Under the pieces are notes generated by a model. That model saw only the letters and a program-made list of their open reading frames with translations. It was not told the DNA's origin and did no database searches. Made by a program: the position numbers and the translations under genes. From NCBI GenBank assembly GCA_017435745.1, contig JAFSEN010000026.1:1-38742 (forward strand): a DNA stretch of 38,742 nt, given 5' to 3'. The stretch comes from Oscillospiraceae bacterium. Its GTDB lineage: Bacteria; Bacillota; Clostridia; Oscillospirales; Ruminococcaceae. Shown one piece after another: positions 29,970-38,742 of this stretch (position 1 is its first letter; each line of letters starts with the position of its first letter).

Positions 29970-31292
29970 ATGTTCAAAAAACTTGTTTCAATTTTTCTTT
30001 GCATTATAACGGTACTTTCAATATGCGTCCCCGCTTTTGCAGCAATGCCTTCTTCCGAAATCATTTCGGAAACCTGGTGCGTAATGGACGCAAAAACCGG
30101 CCAGATTTTGATCGGCGGAAACGAAAACAAAAAAATGGAACCCGCTTCCATCACAAAAATTCTTACCTGCGCAATGGCGCTTGAAAGGCTTGACCCAAAA
30201 GCTGAATACACTTTTTCAAAAGAAGCCGCAAGCTATGACAAAGCGAGCACCCACCTTGCCTTTTCCGAAGGCGAAACCTGCACCGTTGAAGATCTTCTTT
30301 ACGGCGCGATGGTGGAATCTGCAAACGACTGTGCAATGGGCCTTGCGGATGCTTCCGCAGGAAGCCAGCTTGCTTTTGTTCGCCTTATGAACGAAAAACT
30401 TGCGGAACTCGGCTGCACAGGTTCCCATTTTTCAAATGTCACCGGAATGCCGGAAATGAACCATTACACCACCGCAAGGGATATGGCTGTAATTACGAAA
30501 TACGCCCTTTCCGTTCCCGGTTTCATGACCTATTTTTCCGCCTGGGAATGGAGCATTCCCGCAACGAACAAAAACAGCGAAAGAAATTTCGGAACCCACC
30601 ACGCTATGATAGTCGGCAGCCAATATAACGCTACCCACGGCTATGATTACGCAACCGGCGGCAAACTCGGCTGGACGGAGGAAGCTCTTCATACCGCCGT
30701 TACAACCGCCAAAAACGGCGATATGGAAATTATCTGCGTCGTTATGAAAAGCAAAAACAAAAACGCAAAATATAAAGATTCCCGAATCCTTATGGATTAT
30801 TGCTTCAACAATTTCAAAAGCGTTGAAATTCCGGTTTCCGTAAAAAAATCCGTTCTTTCCGTTTATGACGGCGAAGAACTTTACGGCGAAATGACCGTAT
30901 ATCCCATGGCTTCCGTCAACATTCTTTTAACCGAAGATATGTCCGCTTCTGATATTTCCGCAAGCGCAAAAATTCCGGAATCCTGCCTTCTTTCCGAAGT
31001 CAGCAGCGTTGCCCTTGAGATCTCTTTTGACAAAACAAGCGAAAATATGCTTACCGGAACTTTTTCTCTTTCTCCGGAATACCATATTGTTAAGGAATCT
31101 TCAGTTATTTCCGGCGATACGGAAATTGAAAACGAAAACCGCACCTTCCGCTGGTGGATATTCATCCTTATCCCTGCGGGCGTTCTTTTGGCTCTTGTAA
31201 TAATCATTCTTATAATCCGCGCATATAATATCAGAAAATATAACAAGCTCCGCCGCCACCGCCATTACAAAAGGCTTAGCCACGACAGATAA
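29970..31292 (+). CDS. D-alanyl-D-alanine carboxypeptidase (DacF/PBP5 type)
   Basis: 440-aa peptidoglycan peptidase trimming the terminal D-Ala. It has a signal peptide (about 1-25). The active-site SITK (Ser60-Lys63), SAN (117-119) and third motif KLG (232-234, usually KTG) are seen. A C-terminal beta domain follows, and unlike the amphipathic anchor of classic PBP5 a real transmembrane helix (about 392-415) with a basic His/Arg/Lys-rich cytosolic tail ends the protein. Start ATG with AAAAGGATG upstream. Name left open among dac paralogues. Confidence 0.92.
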   Translation: MFKKLVSIFLCIITVLSICVPAFAAMPSSEIISETWCVMDAKTGQILIGGNENKKMEPASITKILTCAMALERLDPKAEYTFSKEAASYDKASTHLAFSEGETCTVEDLLYGAMVESANDCAMGLADASAGSQLAFVRLMNEKLAELGCTGSHFSNVTGMPEMNHYTTARDMAVITKYALSVPGFMTYFSAWEWSIPATNKNSERNFGTHHAMIVGSQYNATHGYDYATGGKLGWTEEALHTAVTTAKNGDMEIICVVMKSKNKNAKYKDSRILMDYCFNNFKSVEIPVSVKKSVLSVYDGEELYGEMTVYPMASVNILLTEDMSASDISASAKIPESCLLSEVSSVALEISFDKTSENMLTGTFSLSPEYHIVKESSVISGDTEIENENRTFRWWIFILIPAGVLLALVIIILIIRAYNIRKYNKLRRHRHYKRLSHDR

Positions 31293-31328
31293 ACCGCTGC
31301 CCTTTAAAAAGGGGCGCTTAAAAAATGC

Positions 31329-31357
31329 TTGCAATCCGCTTTTTATTATGATATATT
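31329..31357 (+). promoter_or_regulatory. promoter of the cysE-cysS T-box transcript
   Basis: -35 TTGCAA (31329-31334), 17-base spacer, -10 TATATT (31352-31357). The T-box stem I starts a few bases downstream of the expected start point. Confidence 0.75.
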
Positions 31358-31369
31358 AAATTTAATATT

Positions 31370-31649
31370 TCAAATGCGATGACCGGGAGAAGTAACCGAA
31401 CCCCTTGAGCACCAGAGATGCGGGCAAAAGCTGGAAGTCCGCTTGTTTGAGCACGGCGAAATGCACCCGATGAGCACGAAACGGGAAAGCTGTTTTTTTA
31501 AGGAAACGCAAGTATCGTTTTGCGGAAAAGCCACCGTTAAAAGGCAAAGGGTTTGCTGACCCGACAAGTTATAAACCGGAGTGGAACCGCGATATTTTTT
31601 TGTTTTTACCGCCTCCGTCACAAAGAAATTTGTGACGGAGGCTTTTTTA
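31370..31649 (+). ncRNA. T-box leader, tRNA-Cys specific, controlling cysE-cysS
   Basis: It carries stem I with the AGAGA bulge (CCAGAGATGCGGG) and apical GGAAG, a specifier loop GAAATGCACC whose codon is TGC (31462-31464, Cys), and the antiterminator T-box AGTGGAACCGCG (31580-31591). The terminator is GCCTCCGTCACAAA / TTTGTGACGGAGGC followed by TTTTTT (31611-31649). Uncharged tRNA-Cys should pair with both sites and allow readthrough into the cysteine synthesis and charging genes. Confidence 0.95.
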
Positions 31650-31671
31650 TTCTTTACCAGGGGGTGAATTT

Positions 31672-32325
31672 ATGTTTGCAGGCCTTAAAAAAGATATATA
31701 TGCCGTTCGCGACCGCGACCCTGCGGCCCCTTCCGCATTCAAAGTTTTTCTTCTGTATTCCGGTCTTCATGCAATAATGTGGCACCGGCCGGCTTTTTGG
31801 CTTTGGCACCACGGCTTTAAATTTACAGCCCGCGCTCTTTCCCAGCTTGTGCGTTTTTTCACCGGGGTTGAAATCCACCCGGCGGCAAAAATCGGCCGAG
31901 GAGTTCTTATCGACCACGGAAGCGGAGTTGTAATCGGCGAAACCGCCGAAGTTGGCGACAACTGCACCATCTACCAAGGGGTTACCCTTGGCGGTACCGG
32001 CAAGGAAACCGGCAAACGCCACCCTACCCTTATGAACAACGTAATCGTCGGCGCCGGCGCAAAAGTTCTCGGGCCTTTCACCGTTGGTGAAGGCGCAAAA
32101 ATTGCCGCAAACGCCGTTGTTTTGAACGCAATTCCGGAATATTCAACCGCTGTCGGCGTTCCCGCAAGGGTTGTTCGCCAGCACGGCAAAAAAGTTGTTC
32201 CGGCGGAAAAACTTGACCAGGTACATATCCCCGACCCGGTTTCTCAGGAAATCTGCAAACTCTATATGGAAATCGACCGCCTTAAAGAGGAGCTTGCGGA
32301 AATAAAAAGCAACACACAAGATTAA
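31672..32325 (+). CDS. cysE: serine O-acetyltransferase (EpsC/CysE type)
   Basis: 217-aa enzyme making O-acetylserine from serine and acetyl-CoA, the first step of cysteine synthesis. It has an N-terminal helix with RDRDPAAPSAFKVFLLYSGLHA, RPAFWLWHHG, then a left-handed beta helix of hexapeptides: EIHPAAKIGRGVLIDHGSGVVIG (His of DHGSG likely catalytic), TIYQGVTLGGTGKETGKRHPTL, and VGVPARVV. The short N-terminus is the EpsC type. Ribosome site AGGGGGTG. First gene behind the Cys T-box. Confidence 0.96.
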   Translation: MFAGLKKDIYAVRDRDPAAPSAFKVFLLYSGLHAIMWHRPAFWLWHHGFKFTARALSQLVRFFTGVEIHPAAKIGRGVLIDHGSGVVIGETAEVGDNCTIYQGVTLGGTGKETGKRHPTLMNNVIVGAGAKVLGPFTVGEGAKIAANAVVLNAIPEYSTAVGVPARVVRQHGKKVVPAEKLDQVHIPDPVSQEICKLYMEIDRLKEELAEIKSNTQD

Positions 32326-32343
32326 TATAAAGGAGACCCAGAA

Positions 32344-33741
32344 ATGAAAGTTTTCAACACAATGACAAGACAAAAAGAGGAACTTGTTCCTCTCGTTCCC
32401 GGCGAATTTAAAATCTATGCCTGCGGACCCACCGTTTATAACTTCATCCACATCGGAAATGCAAGACCAATCTGCGTTTTCGACGTACTCCGCCGCTATC
32501 TTGAATTTCTCGGTAACAAAGTAACTTTTGTCCAGAACTTCACCGACGTTGACGACAAAATCATCAAACGCGCCAACGAAGAAGGAATTACTTCCGCAGA
32601 AGTTGCCGAAAAATATATCGCCGAATATAAAAAAGATGCGGAAGGGCTTGGAGTTAAACCCGCTTCCATTCACCCGAAGGCAACCGAAAACATGGCAAAA
32701 ATCATCGAAATTGTCGAATCCCTTGTTGAAAAAGGCTACGCCTATCCCCTTTCCGACGGTTCCGTCTATTTCCGCGTAAGAAAATTTGACGAATACGGAA
32801 AACTTTCTCACCAGGATGTTTCCGACCTTGAATCCGGCGCAAGAATCGAAGCAGACTCCGAAAAAGAAGATCCCCTTGATTTCTGCCTTTGGAAAGCCGC
32901 AAAACCCGGCGAACCCAGCTGGACTTCTCCCTGGGGCGAAGGCAGACCCGGTTGGCATATCGAATGCACCGCAATGATCAAAAACCACCTTGGTGAAACC
33001 ATTGATATCCATTGCGGCGGCCAGGACCTTATCTTCCCCCACCACGAAAACGAAATTGCCCAGGGCGAATGCTGCACCGGTCATGAATATGCCCGTTACT
33101 GGATGCACAACGGCTATATCAACGTTGATAACGTAAAAATGTCCAAATCTCTCGGAAACTTCTTCACCGTTCGTGACGTTGCGGAAAAATACGGCTATGA
33201 ACCCATCAAATACATGATGATCCAGGCTCATTACAGAATGCCCCTTAACTACACCCTTACCGTAATTGAATCCGCAAAGGCTTCTCTTGAAAGAATGTAC
33301 ACCTGCCGCGACAACCTTGATTTTGCAATTGAAAACGCACCGGCAGAAAACCAGGGCGGCGAAGAAGAATTCATCGCAATGCTTGCAGAGAAAAAACAGG
33401 CATTTATCACCGCAATGGACGATGACCTCAACACCGCAGACGCCGTTGCAGTAATTTTCGACCTTGTCCGCGAAATCAACACCTTTATCACCGCTCCTCA
33501 TGCAAAATCCGCTCTTGAAGCGGCTGCCGAACTTTTCGACGCTCTTACCGGCGTTCTCGGAATCCTTTATAACCGCAAGAAAGAAAGCCTTGAGGAAGAG
33601 GTTGAAAACCTTATCGCCGCAAGACAGGCCGCAAGAAAAGAACGCAACTGGGCCGAAGCCGACAGAATCCGCGACGAACTTAAAGCCATGGGAATCGTAC
33701 TTGAAGATACCCCCCAGGGCGTTAAATGGAAAAAGGCATAA
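32344..33741 (+). CDS. cysS: cysteine--tRNA ligase
   Basis: 465-aa class I aminoacyl-tRNA synthetase. The zinc/cysteine-binding Cys27 is in YACGPTVYN, the HIGH-like motif is HIGN (36-39), WTSPWGEGRPGWHIECTAM and CGGQDLIFPHHENE follow, and the KMSKS loop is NVKMSKSLGNF (about 265-272). The C-terminal region contains the RKERNWAEADRIRDEL motif. Normal length. 18 bases after cysE and under the same T-box. Confidence 0.98.
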   Translation: MKVFNTMTRQKEELVPLVPGEFKIYACGPTVYNFIHIGNARPICVFDVLRRYLEFLGNKVTFVQNFTDVDDKIIKRANEEGITSAEVAEKYIAEYKKDAEGLGVKPASIHPKATENMAKIIEIVESLVEKGYAYPLSDGSVYFRVRKFDEYGKLSHQDVSDLESGARIEADSEKEDPLDFCLWKAAKPGEPSWTSPWGEGRPGWHIECTAMIKNHLGETIDIHCGGQDLIFPHHENEIAQGECCTGHEYARYWMHNGYINVDNVKMSKSLGNFFTVRDVAEKYGYEPIKYMMIQAHYRMPLNYTLTVIESAKASLERMYTCRDNLDFAIENAPAENQGGEEEFIAMLAEKKQAFITAMDDDLNTADAVAVIFDLVREINTFITAPHAKSALEAAAELFDALTGVLGILYNRKKESLEEEVENLIAARQAARKERNWAEADRIRDELKAMGIVLEDTPQGVKWKKA

Positions 33742-33746
33742 TATAA

Positions 33747-34484
33747 ATGGAACTTAAAAAAACATATACCTTCCGGGTGGATACCGGAGCGCTTAACGAA
33801 AACAAGGCGCTTACCCTTTCGGCTCTACAGCGTATCATCGTAACCGTTTCGGAAGAACATCTTGAAAACATCGGGCTCGATGTTCCGAAACTTATGAAAG
33901 AATACGGCGTTTCCTGGATTCTTCTCTCCCTCACTGCCGAAATAAAAGACTCTATCCGGGCCGGCGAAAGGCTTTCGGTAAGAACATGGCACACCAACAA
34001 AAAAGGCCTTTAGTACCGCCGTGATATCGAAATTTGCCATGAGGACGGTTCCCTTGCCGCCGTTGCGGCAACCTTTTCTTCCATTTTCGATATGGAAACC
34101 CGCCGCCTTTGCACCAACGAAAAAGTTCTTGAACTTGTTGAAGAACTTGGCGAAGGAAAAGAACTTTTTGAAGCAAGCCCAAGAATACGCATAAAACCGG
34201 AAGAACTTTCCCCGGTCATGACCCAAAGCGTCATGCCAAGCTGGATAGATTCCCTTAGCCATACAAACAACTTCCGTTACGGCGACCTTATCACCGACGC
34301 TCTTCCGGAAGAAACAAGGGCAAAGCTTGGGAATCTTTCCCGTTTTGAACTTGGATTCACCGGCGAGCTTCGCCTTGGCGAAAGCGTTGAACTTCGTCTT
34401 AAAGAGGAAAACGGCGAAGTTATCGCCGCCGGAATCCGTTCTTCCGACGGAAAACCCGCTTTTCTTTCAAAACTTGTTTTTTAA
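33747..34484 (+). pseudogene. acyl-ACP thioesterase, interrupted by one in-frame TAG
   Basis: Acyl-ACP thioesterase family (hot-dog fold), releasing fatty acids from ACP. The first half (88 codons) runs from the ATG at 33747 to TAG at 34011-34013. The same frame then continues without gap, reading YRRDIEICHEDGS, FDMETRRLC, PSWIDSLSHTNNFRYGDL (catalytic His-Asn-Asn region) and the end at 34484. The joined 246-codon frame has full family length, and KGL*YRRD fits the conserved KGLxYRRDxEI stretch. A single base change (e.g. TAC/TAT to TAG) explains it. Five bases after cysS. Recent pseudogene, sequencing error or suppressed stop; the first seems likeliest. Confidence 0.85.
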
Positions 34485-34495
34485 AAAGAACATAT

Positions 34496-34527
34496 AAAAA
34501 AAGGCACCGCATTGCGGTGCCTTTTTT
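34496..34527. terminator. bidirectional terminator
   Basis: AAAAAGGCACCGC / GCGGTGCCTTTTTT with an ATT loop, between the convergent thioesterase and ftsH genes. Confidence 0.93.
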
Positions 34528-34537
34528 ATTTTACTGA

Positions 34538-36424
34538 TTATTCTTCGGTTTCGGGTGCGGGTTCCTCTGCGGGAACTTCCCCAACCGCCGGTGCCTTGGG
34601 ATTCATAATATCCTCAAATTCTTTTCCGGTTACCTTTTCCTTTTCCATAAGAACGGCGGCAACAGCGTCGAGCTTGTCGCGGTGTTCATTAAGAATGGAT
34701 TCGGTTTTTTCATAAGCCTCGTCAACAAGTCTTCTGATCTCGCTGTCAATATCGGAAGCTATATCGTCGGAATAATGTTTGTTCTGGCCGTAATCTCTTC
34801 CAAGGAAAACTTCGTTTTCGGAAGAACCGTAAACAATGGGGCCGAGTTTTTCGCTGAAACCATAGCGGGTTACCATGTTTCTTGCAATTTTGGTGGCACG
34901 CTCAAGGTCGTTGGAAGCGCCGGTGGAAATATCGCCGAGAACAATCGCTTCCGCAACGCGTCCGCCGAGAAGGGTGCAAAGTTCCTCTTCCATATATCTC
35001 TTTGTGACGTAATTTCTGTCCTCAACGGGAAGACTCATGGTATATCCGCCTGCATAACCGCGGGGAACAATTGAAATTTCGTGAACGGGGTCCTGGGTTT
35101 CGCAGAAATAGGTTACAACTGCGTGGCCGGCTTCGTGATAGGAAGTAAGGCGTTTGTCCTTGTCGTTGACTTTTCTGGAACGTTTTTCCGGGCCTGCAAC
35201 AACTTTGATTGTCGCTTCCTCAATTTCCTTCATGGTGATGGCTTTTTTCTTGCGTCTTGCGGCAAGAAGAGCAGCCTCGTTTGTAAGGTTTTCAAGTTCC
35301 GCGCCGGTGAAGCCCGCGGTGGATTTCGCAATAACGTTAAGGTCAACATCCGGTCCGAGGGGTTTGTTTTTTGTGTGGATTTTAAGAATCGCTTCGCGTC
35401 CTTCAACATCCGGAGCACCCACAACTATCTGGCGGTCGAAACGGCCGGGACGAAGAAGCGCCGGGTCAAGAATATCCGCGCGGTTGGTTGCGGCCATTAC
35501 AATAATTCCGGTGTTGTTGCCGAAACCGTCCATTTCAACAAGAAGCTGGTTAAGGGTCTGTTCGCGTTCATCATGTCCGCCGCCGAGACCTGCGCCCCTG
35601 TGGCGGCCGACTGCGTCGATTTCATCGATGAAAATAATTGCCGGAGCGTTTTTCTTTGCTTCGCCAAAAAGATCGCGAACGCGGCTTGCGCCGACACCGA
35701 CAAACATTTCAACAAAGTCGGAACCGGAAATTGAAAAGAAGGGAACGCCCGCTTCGCCCGCAACTGCTCTTGCAAGAAGGGTTTTACCGGTACCGGGCTG
35801 GCCCATAAGAAGAACGCCTTTCGGAATTCTTGCGCCGAGAGCGTTGAACTGATTCGGGTGTTTAAGGAACTGAACAATCTCTTCAAGTTCTTCCTTTTCC
35901 TCGTTGCAGCCTGCAACATCGGCAAAAGTTGTGGGTTTGTCGTCGGCTTTGTCTTTATATTTTGCTTTGGCAAAATCCATTACCTTGCCGCCGTTCTGCT
36001 GGCGCATCATAAAGAACCAGAAAACCGCCATTGCGCCGATGAGAAGAAGGGTGGGGATCATGGAAATCCACCATGGGGTTTCTTTTATCGGAAGATAATC
36101 CGGTTGGGTTTCCGTTACGGAAAAACCGTTTTGCTCATTGATTATGTCGATATCGGAAAGGAAAACCGAAACGTTTGGAACAAGATATTCGATGGTTTCG
36201 CCTTTTTCCTTGCCTTCCGCCGGCTTTTTAACAAGGGTAAGTTCGCCGGTTCCGAGATCAAGCGTATAGCTTTCAACTTCGGAATTTTCAAAAAGCTGAA
36301 GAATTTCGTAATATTTAGGTTTAACTTCCTCTTCTTTGTTCATTGTAAACATAAGGGAAGTCAGGAAGAGAAGCAGCACAAGCGCCGCAACATAGGAAAC
36401 AATTGTTTTTATTTTGTTGCTCAA
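34538..36424 (-). CDS. ftsH: ATP-dependent zinc metalloprotease FtsH
   Basis: 628-aa membrane AAA+ protease for membrane protein quality control. It has two transmembrane helices (about 8-27 and 118-140), Walker A GQPGTGKT (208-215), Walker B IIFIDEID (263-270), a second region of homology around [19 protein letters not shown], and the zinc site HEAGH (430-434). The end is acidic (EEPAPETEE). Start TTG at 36424 with GGAG upstream; no better start. Last gene of the dnaB-tilS-hpt-ftsH operon, the common Firmicutes order for the last three. Confidence 0.97.
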   Translation of the reverse strand: MSNKIKTIVSYVAALVLLLFLTSLMFTMNKEEEVKPKYYEILQLFENSEVESYTLDLGTGELTLVKKPAEGKEKGETIEYLVPNVSVFLSDIDIINEQNGFSVTETQPDYLPIKETPWWISMIPTLLLIGAMAVFWFFMMRQQNGGKVMDFAKAKYKDKADDKPTTFADVAGCNEEKEELEEIVQFLKHPNQFNALGARIPKGVLLMGQPGTGKTLLARAVAGEAGVPFFSISGSDFVEMFVGVGASRVRDLFGEAKKNAPAIIFIDEIDAVGRHRGAGLGGGHDEREQTLNQLLVEMDGFGNNTGIIVMAATNRADILDPALLRPGRFDRQIVVGAPDVEGREAILKIHTKNKPLGPDVDLNVIAKSTAGFTGAELENLTNEAALLAARRKKKAITMKEIEEATIKVVAGPEKRSRKVNDKDKRLTSYHEAGHAVVTYFCETQDPVHEISIVPRGYAGGYTMSLPVEDRNYVTKRYMEEELCTLLGGRVAEAIVLGDISTGASNDLERATKIARNMVTRYGFSEKLGPIVYGSSENEVFLGRDYGQNKHYSDDIASDIDSEIRRLVDEAYEKTESILNEHRDKLDAVAAVLMEKEKVTGKEFEDIMNPKAPAVGEVPAEEPAPETEE

Positions 36425-36462
36425 AACATCAACTCCGATTTAGTATTCATCTAATAAAAATA

Positions 36463-37017
36463 TTATTCCTCGTTGGAATAAATTTTGGGTTTAAGCACGC
36501 CGATATACGGAAGATGGCGGTACTGCTGGTCATAATCAAGACCATAGCCGACAACAAATTCATCCGGAACGGTGAAGCAGAAATAATCCGCGGTAACGTC
36601 CGCAATTCTGCGGTCCGGTTTGTCAAGAAGGGTAGCAATTCTTATTGAAGAAACGTTTCTCTGGCTGAGAAGTTTTTTAAGATACGAAAGCGTCATTCCG
36701 CTGTCAAGGATATCTTCAACGATAAGGATATCTTTTCCGGAAAGATCGTGGTCAAGGTCCTTGATTATTTTTACAACGCCGGAAGTTTTTGTTCCGCTGC
36801 CATAGCTGGAAACAGACATGAAGTCAATATTGAGCGGAATTGAAATTGCGCGCATAAGGTCTGCCATAAAGATTACGGAACCTTTGAGAACAGCAACAAG
36901 CATAAGGTTTTTGTCGGCATAATCCTTGCTTATCTGTTTTCCGATTTTTTTAACCGCTTTTTTGATGTCTTTTTCAGAAATAAGGATTCTTTCGATGTCT
37001 TCTTCAATAGTATGCAT
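36463..37017 (-). CDS. hpt: hypoxanthine phosphoribosyltransferase
   Basis: 184-aa purine salvage enzyme converting hypoxanthine or guanine plus PRPP to IMP/GMP. The PRPP loop is ILIVEDILDSGMTL (97-110). VAVLKGSVIFMADL (41-54), SVSSYGSGTKTSG (flexible loop), and the base-binding DEFVVGYGLDYDQQYRHLPYIG segment are visible. Lies between tilS and ftsH as in many Firmicutes. Confidence 0.97.
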   Translation of the reverse strand: MHTIEEDIERILISEKDIKKAVKKIGKQISKDYADKNLMLVAVLKGSVIFMADLMRAISIPLNIDFMSVSSYGSGTKTSGVVKIIKDLDHDLSGKDILIVEDILDSGMTLSYLKKLLSQRNVSSIRIATLLDKPDRRIADVTADYFCFTVPDEFVVGYGLDYDQQYRHLPYIGVLKPKIYSNEE

Positions 37018-37042
37018 TTTAACGCTTCCCTTTCATCAGAAA

Positions 37043-38416
37043 TCATTTATTTTTGCGGATTTTTATTGCCGCAACGTTAACAGTTTTTTCTGAAAGCCTT
37101 GCCCGTTTTTCAGCGCCAAGACCTTCGACCCAGAGCACGCCGCCGTTATCGGAAACAACCGCAACGGAACTTCGCTTTTCTTCGGGGATTTTTTCTTCGA
37201 TGAAAAGTTTTTTCAAGGTTTTCGTTCCGCCGTGGATATCGGCCTTATCTCCTGTTTTTCGGGAACGAATAACCGCGCTGCCCTGTATTTTATCAAAATC
37301 AAATGTATCTTTTAAGACAAAATTATTAAGTTTATATGAATTTTTAAATTCCTTGTAAGGAATTATCGAAATTTCGGCAATTTTTTCTGCAGAAATCGAA
37401 AATTCGCCTTCTGCAAAAACCTTTTCCTCAATTTCCGGGGATCTTTCGGCTTTTGTTTCCTTAAAAATAATTCCGTCCTTCTGGACGAGATATTCGTTTT
37501 TCGAAAGTTCTTCCTTAAAATCCTTTCCGCCAAATCTTTCGGAAAGCCTTAAAGTTCTTTCAAAATCGAAAGCAAAACCGAAATTTTCAAGAATCATTGC
37601 CGCGGCTCTGTTTTTTAAAGCCGGCGGAGCTTTTTCCAAAGCGGAGGAATCAAAACCTTTTTCGGCTTTTGATCTTTCAAGAAGAGCCGCCGCTTCGGAA
37701 TCGACAAAATCCCTCGTTTCGGAAAGATTTTTCATAAGCCGGAGAAAAGCTTTTTCAAAGCCGGGGTTAATTTCCTTCATCACCGGGATAACGCCGTGCC
37801 GGATTTTGTTGCGGGTGTATTCATCGGTAAGGTTTGTGCTGTCGGTAACAAAACCGATCCCGTGCTCATTGGCGTAAGCTTCGATCTGTTCCCTCGAAAA
37901 TTCAATAAGCGGACGGATTATTTTTCCGCGCACCGGAGGGATTCCGCAAATTCCGGAAAGGGCTGCGCCCCTTGCGGAATTAAAAACAAAGGTTTCCGCG
38001 CAGTCCGAAAGGCTGTGGGCTGTGGCAATCTTTGCGTTTTCGCCGATTTCATCCGCACAATGCTCAAAAAATTCATACCGGAGCTTTCTTCCGGCTTCCT
38101 CTGTGCTCAAGCGGTGTTTTTCGGCATATTCCGCGACATTTGCATTTAAAACCCGGAACTCGATTTTATATTTTTCGCAGAGAGAACGAACAAAAGCTTC
38201 GTCCCGGTCGCTTTCGCTTCCCCGGAGATTGTGGTTAACATGGGCGCAGATTATCTTAAAACCCATTTCGGTGCTCAGGCGCCAGAGAATATGGAGCAGA
38301 ACCGAAGAATCGCATCCTCCGGAAACGGCCGCAACAACTCCTCCGCAATTTTCGAACATTTTGTGGTGCTCAACAACTTTTCTGACTGCTTCGATGTTAA
38401 GCGGCGCGGTGCTCAT
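37043..38416 (-). CDS. tilS: tRNA(Ile)-lysidine synthetase
   Basis: 457-aa enzyme making lysidine at C34 of tRNA-Ile(CAU), needed for AUA decoding. The PP-loop is SGGCDSS (32-38), then [34 protein letters not shown] and the [25 protein letters not shown] and [10 protein letters not shown] motifs. The C-terminal TilS substrate domain ends in a Lys-rich tail. The ATG at 38416 overlaps the dnaB TGA (ATGA), so the two are translationally coupled. Confidence 0.96.
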   Translation of the reverse strand: MSTAPLNIEAVRKVVEHHKMFENCGGVVAAVSGGCDSSVLLHILWRLSTEMGFKIICAHVNHNLRGSESDRDEAFVRSLCEKYKIEFRVLNANVAEYAEKHRLSTEEAGRKLRYEFFEHCADEIGENAKIATAHSLSDCAETFVFNSARGAALSGICGIPPVRGKIIRPLIEFSREQIEAYANEHGIGFVTDSTNLTDEYTRNKIRHGVIPVMKEINPGFEKAFLRLMKNLSETRDFVDSEAAALLERSKAEKGFDSSALEKAPPALKNRAAAMILENFGFAFDFERTLRLSERFGGKDFKEELSKNEYLVQKDGIIFKETKAERSPEIEEKVFAEGEFSISAEKIAEISIIPYKEFKNSYKLNNFVLKDTFDFDKIQGSAVIRSRKTGDKADIHGGTKTLKKLFIEEKIPEEKRSSVAVVSDNGGVLWVEGLGAEKRARLSEKTVNVAAIKIRKNK

Positions 38417-38742
38417 CGGTCTTCCTCCAAGGTTGTAAACTTGGTGAACTGGCCGTCCCAGCAAAGGGTTGCCGTTCCGGTTTCGCCGTGGCGGTTTTTT
38501 GCAACGATTACTTCAACCGTGTCCGCTTCGGGGGTTGCAACGCCTTCCTGCTGCTGGTAATAGGATTCGCGGTAAAGGAACATTACAATATCCGCATCCT
38601 GCTCGATTGAACCGGATTCACGAAGGTCGGAAAGCATCGGCTTGTGGCCCTGTCTGCTTTCGGTTCCACGGGAAAGCTGGGAAAGAACGATTACCGGAAC
38701 GTTGAGTTCCTTCGCCATAAGTTTAAGGTTTCTTGTCATTTC
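38413..38742 (-). CDS. dnaB: replicative DNA helicase DnaB, C-terminal part
   Basis: The 5' portion lies beyond the window; 109 C-terminal codons are seen. [41 protein letters not shown], and [13 protein letters not shown] are DnaB/RecA-fold motifs H3-H4. The end is short after WDGQFTKF. First visible gene of the operon running into tilS, hpt and ftsH. Confidence 0.95.
   Translation of the reverse strand, partial: EMTRNLKLMAKELNVPVIVLSQLSRGTESRQGHKPMLSDLRESGSIEQDADIVMFLYRESYYQQQEGVATPEADTVEVIVAKNRHGETGTATLCWDGQFTKFTTLEEDR

Noticed and set aside
32143-33501. 452-codon frame antisense to cysS
   Set aside because: cysS is unmistakable on the plus strand; the reverse frame is a composition artefact.
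55-34013. Reassignment of TAG to an amino acid (two genes seem interrupted by TAG)
   Set aside because: The TetR gene ends in TAG at a normal family length with no extension after it, so TAG appears to work as a stop.

Overview
The window reads as a chromosomal segment of a Gram-positive anaerobe of the class Clostridia, most likely an Oscillospiraceae/Ruminococcaceae-type gut bacterium. This rests on strong AGGAGG-type ribosome sites, the dnaX-ybaB-recR block behind an SRP RNA, a cysteine T-box, Clostridia-typical families (DUF4317, TSCPD/TIGR03905, DUF1294, DUF378, DUF6809) and a sortase-type surface protein. No species can be named from the sequence alone.

Left third (1 to about 10 kb): an AT-rich accessory region. 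It holds an unrecognised 332-aa gene at the left edge. A rightward operon follows: DUF3846, an unknown protein, a DpnD/PcfM-like protein, DUF1643 and a large serine recombinase. Next come three small leftward genes including an excisionase-like HTH protein, a cluster of AATTACGTGAA boxes, a DUF6809 gene, and a five-gene leftward operon (Mor-like DNA-binding protein, two tiny membrane proteins, a 589-aa protein with a C-terminal zinc ribbon, and a membrane protein with an N-terminal zinc ribbon). Each divergent intergenic region here carries terminator-like hairpins inside a 5' leader, which suggests attenuation or antitermination control.

Middle (10 to 18.4 kb): a gene remnant, then a 1474-residue surface protein (signal peptide, Ig-like domains, NPNTG sorting tail) behind a cobalamin riboswitch and terminator. 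This points to B12-repressed expression of a possible corrinoid-capture protein. Next are two full-length but divergent tmRNA (ssrA) genes about 2 kb apart, with different degradation tags (ending KLAYAA and RFAFAA). Between them sits a divergent SDR oxidoreductase/TetR regulator pair. The second tmRNA lies directly behind smpB, but its acceptor end looks damaged.

Right half (18.4 to 38.7 kb): compact housekeeping genes. Leftward: smpB, recR, ybaB, dnaX, SRP RNA, a Cys-rich membrane peptide and a penicillin-binding protein. Then tRNA-Leu(GAG) and a 61-aa gene (rightward), DUF4317, TSCPD, RlmA-like methyltransferase, DUF1294 and a divergent galactokinase-like protein (leftward), tgt (rightward), DUF378 (leftward), and a DacF-type carboxypeptidase (rightward). 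A tRNA-Cys T-box controls cysE-cysS and an acyl-ACP thioesterase gene interrupted by one in-frame TAG. The right edge is the leftward dnaB(partial)-tilS-hpt-ftsH operon.

The strongest leads are the paired tmRNAs with different tags, the B12-riboswitch-controlled surface protein, and the Mor-like/zinc-ribbon/membrane operon.
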